A program made the translations under genes and the position numbers. Positions 32,451 to 36,511 of a stretch of DNA of 36,511 nt are shown piece after piece. Source of the DNA: Planctomycetota bacterium (GTDB taxonomy: Bacteria > Planctomycetota > Phycisphaerae > SM23-33); contig JAGHBS010000126.1 in NCBI GenBank assembly GCA_021160865.1, positions 1-36,511 of the forward strand. Reading direction: 5' to 3'. Numbering within the stretch: position 1 is the stretch's first letter; every line of letters begins with the position of its first letter. The notes below the pieces were generated by a model that had not been told where the DNA came from, searched no databases, and worked only from the letters and a program-made list of their open reading frames with translations.

Positions 32451-33584
32451 ATGAGTCGAAGTTGCCCGATAATTGGTATCACGATGGGCGATCCATGTGG
32501 GATCGGCCCGGAGATAATCGTTAAGGCATTGGCTGATGAATCGCTATGCTGCCAGGGGCGCTTCGTTATCTTCGGGTTCAGTGAGATGATTGCTTATGCT
32601 GCTGACCTTGCCGAGGTTGATCTCCGTTGGTATCGCGATCATTATGAAGATTTCCTCAATTCCGCCTCCAGTATCAGTGCTCGGAGCCGGGCTTGGAGGG
32701 AACGACAGGATAATGATAATGGCAGCGGGCTTGGTGCTGACCAGGTAGATATCAACCCTGGAATAACGGTGCTGGATTATGACGAACTGACGATGCCAAT
32801 TCTTGGTGAGCATCGTCCGAACCGCTATAGTGGCAAAGCGAGTATGGCTTTTCTGGAAGATGCCATCGATGCAGCCAAGAGGAGGCTTATCGATGCACTC
32901 GTAACCGCTCCGATATCGAAACATGCTTGGCGTCTGGCAGGATACAAATTTCCCGGACATACCGAACTGCTTGCCAAGAGGACCGGAACGAAAAATTATG
33001 CAATGATGTTTGTTGCACCTGCAATGAAGGTAATCCTTGCTACTACCCATGAATCCCTTGCAGAGGTTCCCGTGCATCTGACCATTGGGCGAGTTTTCAA
33101 TCCGATCGACTTGGCAGATAAGGCATTGCGTGAATGGTTCGGAATAGAACATCCAAGGATTGCTGTTTGTGGGCTTAATCCTCACGCCGGCGAGGGTGGT
33201 CAATTCGGCGACGAGGAGAAGCGTATCATCTCACCTGCTATCCTAATGGCAAGCGAGGCAGGGATTGACGTCAGCGGTCCATATCCAGCCGATACACTTT
33301 TTCGCCAGGCATTAGATGGGCAGTTTGATTGCGTTGTGGCAATGTATCACGATCAAGCGATGATTCCGCTGAAATTGATTGCATGGTCTGAAGCAGTAAA
33401 TCTTACTGTGGGTTTGCCGATTATCCGTACCAGCCCTGGCCATGGTACCGCCTTTGACATCGCTGGTAAGAATCGTGCCGATGCCTCACCGATGAAGGCG
33501 GCGATACGCCTGGCGATGGATTTAGCCCGACGACGAATGGAGAAAAATACTAAGACTACTGACGAAAGAGTTAAGAAGACCTGA
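32451..33584 (+). CDS. pdxA: 4-hydroxythreonine-4-phosphate dehydrogenase (PdxA)
   Basis: A 377-residue metal- and NAD-dependent enzyme of DXP-dependent pyridoxal phosphate synthesis. It starts with IIGITMGDPCGIGPEIIVKA. Metal-binding histidines are visible in YKFPGHTELLAKR and AMYHDQAMIPLK, and AVCGLNPHAGEGGQFGDEEK is the NAD-site block. RTSPGHGTAFDIAGK is a family signature near the C-terminus. It is longer than the usual 330 or so residues because of an insertion at about 65-100 and a basic C-terminal tail. AAGGAAGG directly precedes the ATG. It converges on leuA with a 49-base gap. Related PdxA2-type enzymes act on other substrates, so the exact substrate is likely but not certain. Confidence 0.92.
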   Translation: MSRSCPIIGITMGDPCGIGPEIIVKALADESLCCQGRFVIFGFSEMIAYAADLAEVDLRWYRDHYEDFLNSASSISARSRAWRERQDNDNGSGLGADQVDINPGITVLDYDELTMPILGEHRPNRYSGKASMAFLEDAIDAAKRRLIDALVTAPISKHAWRLAGYKFPGHTELLAKRTGTKNYAMMFVAPAMKVILATTHESLAEVPVHLTIGRVFNPIDLADKALREWFGIEHPRIAVCGLNPHAGEGGQFGDEEKRIISPAILMASEAGIDVSGPYPADTLFRQALDGQFDCVVAMYHDQAMIPLKLIAWSEAVNLTVGLPIIRTSPGHGTAFDIAGKNRADASPMKAAIRLAMDLARRRMEKNTKTTDERVKKT

Positions 33585-33633
33585 CTCTTCAGTACTTTTG
33601 TTCCTCGTCGCACAGTAATCTATTTTACCTTGC

Positions 33634-35181
33634 TTATGGAGTAGTTGACTTTTTCTTTTTGCGTGTTTTCCCAAGCGATAAAATACGATTAACAACAGCA
33701 AGATACGCCTTGGCAGAGGCTTCGACGATATCCGTGCTGATACCTCTGGCACGGAGTCTTTCGCCGTTGTGGGTGACTTCTATGGTGACTTCACCCTGTG
33801 CGTCTTTGCCGGAGGTCAGTGCGCGCAGCGAATAATCGGTAAGTTTCAATTTTATCCCTGTTATTCTGCCGATGGCTTCATAGGCTGCATCGATAGGCCC
33901 GTCGCCTGTAGCGGCATCGACGACCTTTTTGCCTTCCTTCGAGAGTGTGACCGTGGCCGTCGGTATGGTATTTGTCCCAGCAGTTGTTTGAAGCGATTCA
34001 AGTCGCCACACCTCTACCCCTGCAGATGCTTGCTGCTTTATCAATGCCTCGATATCCGCATCGTAGATATCCTTTTTCTTATCTGCTAATTCGATGAACT
34101 TCTGATATGCCTCGTTGAGTTGTGTTTTGGTGAGTTTATATCCCAATGCCTTTATCCGCTGTTCAAATCCATGTCTGCCGGAGTGTTTGCCCAATACCAG
34201 TCGACTTGAAGGCAGTCCAATATCTTCGGGCTTCATTATTTCGTACGTCCTGCGGTCCGATAAGATGCCGTGCTGGTGAATGCCTGCCTCATGTGCGAAG
34301 GCATTTTCGCCAACGATGGCTTTATTCCGCTGAAGATGCATCCCCGTTATAGAGGCAACGAGTCTGGAAGCAGGATATATCTTTGTCGTATCAATATCTG
34401 TCGTTGCATTGAAGTAATCTTCTCTGGTCTTGATAGCCATAACAATTTCTTCCAGTGCTGCGTTTCCTGCTCTCTCGCCAATACCATTGATAGTGCATTC
34501 GACCTGATCGGCACCCGCCGATACCGCAGCAAGGGAATTAGCAACGGCTAATCCCAAATCATTATGACAGTGGACGCTGATAACTGCTTTATCAATATTG
34601 GCTACATTTTCACGGAGGTAGCTGATAAGTTCAGCAAACTGTGCAGGAATGGCGTACCCGACGGTATCAGGAATATTTACAGTGGTGGCACCGGCATCAA
34701 TAACGGCTGAAACAACCTCGACAAGGAAGTCAGGTTCGGTACGGGAGGCATCTTCCGGAGAGAACTCCACGTCATCAGTGTATTTCAATGCCCTTCGGAC
34801 TGCTTCGACGCTCATCTTTACAATTTCGCTCTTGGCACGTTTGAGTTTATATTTGCGGTGTATCTGACTGGTAGCACAAAAGACATGAATTCGAGGTCGG
34901 GCTGCCCTTGCCAATGCCTCGCCAGCGATGTCAATGTCCTTTGCAATAGACCTTGCAAGTGCTGCAATGGTGCAACTTTTAATTTCCTTGGCCACCGCTT
35001 TGACTGCCTCAAAATCGCCTGGTGAGGCTATCGGAAAACCTGCCTCGATGACATCAACCTTTAACTGCTCAAGCATTTGGGCGACTTCCAACTTCTCGTT
35101 GAGATTCATACTGCAGCTCGGAGATTGCTCGCCGTCTCGAAGCGTCGTATCAAAGATTATGATTTTCCTTTGCTTAGCCAT
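33634..35181 (-). CDS. leuA: 2-isopropylmalate synthase
   Basis: A 515-residue enzyme that condenses acetyl-CoA with 2-oxoisovalerate, the first committed step of leucine synthesis. The TIM-barrel domain has FDTTLRDGEQSP near the start, the metal-binding VISVHCHNDLGLAVANSL and INGIGERAGNAALEEIVMAI. The linker and C-terminal LeuA dimer domain (about residues 385-505) correspond to the leucine-binding regulatory domain. The C-terminal tail is basic (TRKKKKSTT). ATG 35181 is preferred over the upstream GTG 35190 because AAGGTG lies at a proper distance. Expression is very probably set by the leucine attenuator at 35295-35486. No leuB, leuC or leuD is in the window. Confidence 0.95.
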   Translation of the reverse strand: MAKQRKIIIFDTTLRDGEQSPSCSMNLNEKLEVAQMLEQLKVDVIEAGFPIASPGDFEAVKAVAKEIKSCTIAALARSIAKDIDIAGEALARAARPRIHVFCATSQIHRKYKLKRAKSEIVKMSVEAVRRALKYTDDVEFSPEDASRTEPDFLVEVVSAVIDAGATTVNIPDTVGYAIPAQFAELISYLRENVANIDKAVISVHCHNDLGLAVANSLAAVSAGADQVECTINGIGERAGNAALEEIVMAIKTREDYFNATTDIDTTKIYPASRLVASITGMHLQRNKAIVGENAFAHEAGIHQHGILSDRRTYEIMKPEDIGLPSSRLVLGKHSGRHGFEQRIKALGYKLTKTQLNEAYQKFIELADKKKDIYDADIEALIKQQASAGVEVWRLESLQTTAGTNTIPTATVTLSKEGKKVVDAATGDGPIDAAYEAIGRITGIKLKLTDYSLRALTSGKDAQGEVTIEVTHNGERLRARGISTDIVEASAKAYLAVVNRILSLGKTRKKKKSTTP

Positions 35182-35294
35182 CTTTATCACCTTTCAATCA
35201 GCCCTGTCATTTTGCATTTTATCATAACCGATTTGCCTACTCCTGCTTACCTGACAAAAGAAAGTGCCAATAGCAGGCAGGTTGAAAATCATAT

Positions 35295-35323
35295 AAAAAA
35301 CCGCGACCGATTTCAGCCGCGGT
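35295..35323 (-). terminator. Attenuator terminator of the leuA leader
   Basis: On the minus strand ACCGCGGCUG (35323-35314) pairs over 10 bp, including two G-U pairs, with CGGUCGCGGU (35309-35300) around an AAAU loop. Six consecutive U residues (35300-35295) end the element. It lies 114 bases before the leuA start, too far upstream for a downstream-gene terminator and right for attenuation. Confidence 0.88.
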
Positions 35324-35346
35324 AGTGAATAGGCATTCACCCGCAG
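35317..35346 (-). promoter_or_regulatory. Antiterminator of the leuA leader
   Basis: On the minus strand CUGCGG (35346-35341) can pair with CCGCGG (35322-35317) above a perfect inner hairpin GUGAAU-GCCU-AUUCAC (35340-35325). The 3' arm uses the same bases as the 5' arm of the terminator, so only one of the two can form. The 5' arm begins 4 bases after the leader peptide stop codon, where a terminating ribosome would cover it. Confidence 0.75.
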
Positions 35347-35350
35347 CCGC

Positions 35351-35452
35351 TCAGCACAAAAGCCCTAACAACAACCCTGCCAGTTTTCCTTCGACCTTAC
35401 CAGCGGTCGGGTTTACTTTACTCGAAATAGGACTTTTGTACCAGCAGCTCAT
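35351..35452 (-). CDS. leuL: Leucine leader peptide of the leuA attenuator
   Basis: A 33-residue peptide read from ATG 35452, with AAGGAAG six bases upstream. It begins MSCWYKSPISSKVNPTAGKV and ends LAGLLLGLLC, then TGA. Six of the last ten codons are leucine (CTG, TTG, TTG, TTA, CTT, TTG), the hallmark of leucine attenuation control. When charged leucyl-tRNA is plentiful the ribosome reaches the stop codon, covers the start of the antiterminator and lets the terminator form. When leucine is scarce it stalls on the leucine codons and the antiterminator forms, so leuA is transcribed. The mechanism is established for other bacteria; its use here is inferred from the complete set of parts. Confidence 0.87.
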   Translation of the reverse strand: MSCWYKSPISSKVNPTAGKVEGKLAGLLLGLLC

Positions 35453-35477
35453 GCTCTTCCTTGCCTCTTATTCTTAT

Positions 35478-35486
35478 ATTATATCA
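35478..35486 (-). promoter_or_regulatory. Extended -10 promoter of the leuA leader
   Basis: On the minus strand TGATATAAT (35486-35478) is a perfect extended -10 element (TGn then TATAAT). No good -35 lies 16-18 bases upstream, which is normal for extended -10 promoters. The start of transcription would fall near 35471, about 20 nt before the leader peptide ATG. Confidence 0.65.
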
Positions 35487-35499
35487 CGCTACAGGTAGG

Positions 35500-36021
35500 A
35501 GAGAAGAACAAACTTTCAATTCGTTGGTGAGTTTCAAACCCTGCTCTGTAAGTTATGCAATTACGGTGGACTGTACAGACGCCAGCTTTTACGTTTTAGA
35601 ATGCTGCTGATTTCTATACCATCGATATTTGACGAATATGCAGGATTGCAAGACAGATAGGTTCTAAAGGATTTGCTTTGCGAAGGATAGGGTAATAATT
35701 TTGTGAGACTGTCCATGATGAGAGATGATATTATCAAGCCAGCCGAGAAAAAGAAGATAACTGCTTAGGCATTGACCTTTTGTTTTGATTGGTGCGGGAG
35801 TGGATTAAGGGTAAGGGTTTTCAGTGTCGAGCTTGATGAAAGAAGGGTAAGCCGGTTTTCCTTTCTCCTGTGAGATTTTAGCCTAAGGGGGTATAATATT
35901 ATTCCTGCAATAAACGAGTATTGGGCATTATGGATTTCACGTGTAGGAAGGAAAAAGACTCAAAAGGGGTTCACAAAGAAGTTCCTTCTATAAGACAAGA
36001 AAAGAGAAAGGAGCATACGGA
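35500..36021. other. Intergenic region between the leuA leader and the repeat-protein gene
   Basis: This stretch of about 520 bases separates two divergent genes. A TATAAT at 35892-35897 could be the -10 for the plus-strand gene, without a clear -35. A plus-strand frame from 35921 runs out of frame into the next gene and is rejected. Nothing else was recognised. Confidence 0.4.
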
Positions 36022-36511
36022 TGGAAAAAGCAATTCAGCGATGCGGTTTTGTTGCAGTTGTGGTATTTGTTTGCTTCGCTGCTATCAATCAGGGTTATGG
36101 AGCGATCAATTCCTGGGGCGACGTTCAGCCACCTGATCCATCCACGTGGACGAGCGACACAACTGCCTACATCGGTAAAGATGCCAATGGTGGAATAAGC
36201 GTTACCGAAGGCGACCACATAGTAGCCCATGAAGCCTACCTTGGTTATAATGAGGACGCATCCGGGATAGTCACCATTGATGGTGTAGGTTCAAGCTGGA
36301 ACTGCTATAGAGGGAGTCTTTACGTCGGCGGTTCCGGTCAGGGGACGCTGGAAATCAGCAACGGTGGATCTGTCAGTTGCTGGTATGGATATATCGGCAA
36401 TGAAACTGACTCGACGGGAGAAGTATCCATTGATGGTGCAGGTTCAAGCTGGTACTGCGAGTACCGTCTTTCCATTGGCTACTATGGTGGGGGGACGCTG
36501 GAAATAAGCAA
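36022..36511 (+). CDS. Secreted T5SS/PEP-CTERM-associated repeat protein (N-terminal part; runs off the window)
   Basis: The first 163 codons of a surface protein. The ATG has GGAG eight bases upstream. A signal peptide covers residues 1-28 (FVAVVVFVCFAAINQGYGA). The mature part consists of beta-strand repeats: IDGVGSSWNCYRGSLYVGG, then SGQGTLEISNGGSV, YIGNETDSTGEVS, then IDGAGSSWYCEYRLSIGYY. This is the pattern of the T5SS/PEP-CTERM-associated repeat family. The repeat period is 51 residues (153 bp): a 24-base block recurs at 36276 and 36429 with a single mismatch. A C-terminal PEP-CTERM or autotransporter domain would be expected beyond the window. Function unknown, probably a cell-surface structural or adhesive protein. 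Confidence 0.85.

Noticed and set aside
35295..35346. T-box leader upstream of leuA
   Set aside because: CACUACCGCGG resembles the T-box end sequence only partly (UGGNACCGCG expected), and no Stem I features were found. The leucine-rich leader peptide explains the region better.

Overview
The window looks like chromosomal DNA of a planctomycete, probably a Phycisphaerae-type lineage. The clues are two PEP-CTERM proteins, a secreted protein built from T5SS/PEP-CTERM-associated 51-residue repeats, a FliA/WhiG-type sigma factor beside a small MerR-type regulator, and a substrate-binding protein with no lipobox. This placement is inferred from protein families only. Base composition is moderate (about 45-50% GC in lines I counted), except for a more GC-rich tolC-macAB block at about 24.0-28.0 kb.

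Layout: (1) 1-264, start of gcvT on the minus strand with a good promoter. (2) 614-7717, a HEAT-like secreted protein, then a compact oppABCDF peptide-transport operon whose last junctions overlap. (3) 7733-9829, a DUF2520 Rossmann protein divergent from panB. (4) 10150-11664, an HtrA/DegP protease with a strong terminator. (5) 11752-12570, a degenerate nuclease-fold protein, divergent from hsp20-lon (12739-15683); lon has an apparent frameshift at its 5' end. (6) 15792-18945, a prepilin-like zinc-ribbon protein, a membrane protein and a DinG-type helicase. (7) 18997-20775, two PEP-CTERM genes on the minus strand. (8) 21124-22023, a homocysteine S-methyltransferase-like gene. (9) 22270-23721, the MerR-like regulator, whose promoter is bracketed by two palindromes, and the sigma factor. 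(10) 24011-29331, a complete tripartite TolC-MacA-MacB export operon. (11) 29432-33584, acylphosphatase, WYL regulator, D-aminoacyl-tRNA deacylase, a 69-nt structured RNA or terminator element, riboflavin synthase and PdxA. (12) 33634-35486, leuA on the minus strand behind a complete leucine attenuator. (13) 36022 to the end, a partial repeat-rich surface protein.

The clearest non-coding discovery is the leuA control region. It has an extended -10 promoter, a ribosome binding site, a 33-residue leader peptide ending in a run of leucine codons, an antiterminator and an overlapping intrinsic terminator with a U tract. All parts are placed as ribosome-mediated attenuation requires. Other points for follow-up are the 69-nt structured element before ribE, Shine-Dalgarno-masking hairpins in front of hsp20 and the acylphosphatase gene, a type IV prepilin-like N-terminus on a four-CxxC zinc-ribbon protein, and a nuclease-fold protein lacking catalytic residues.

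No tRNA, rRNA, CRISPR array, insertion sequence or integrase was seen.
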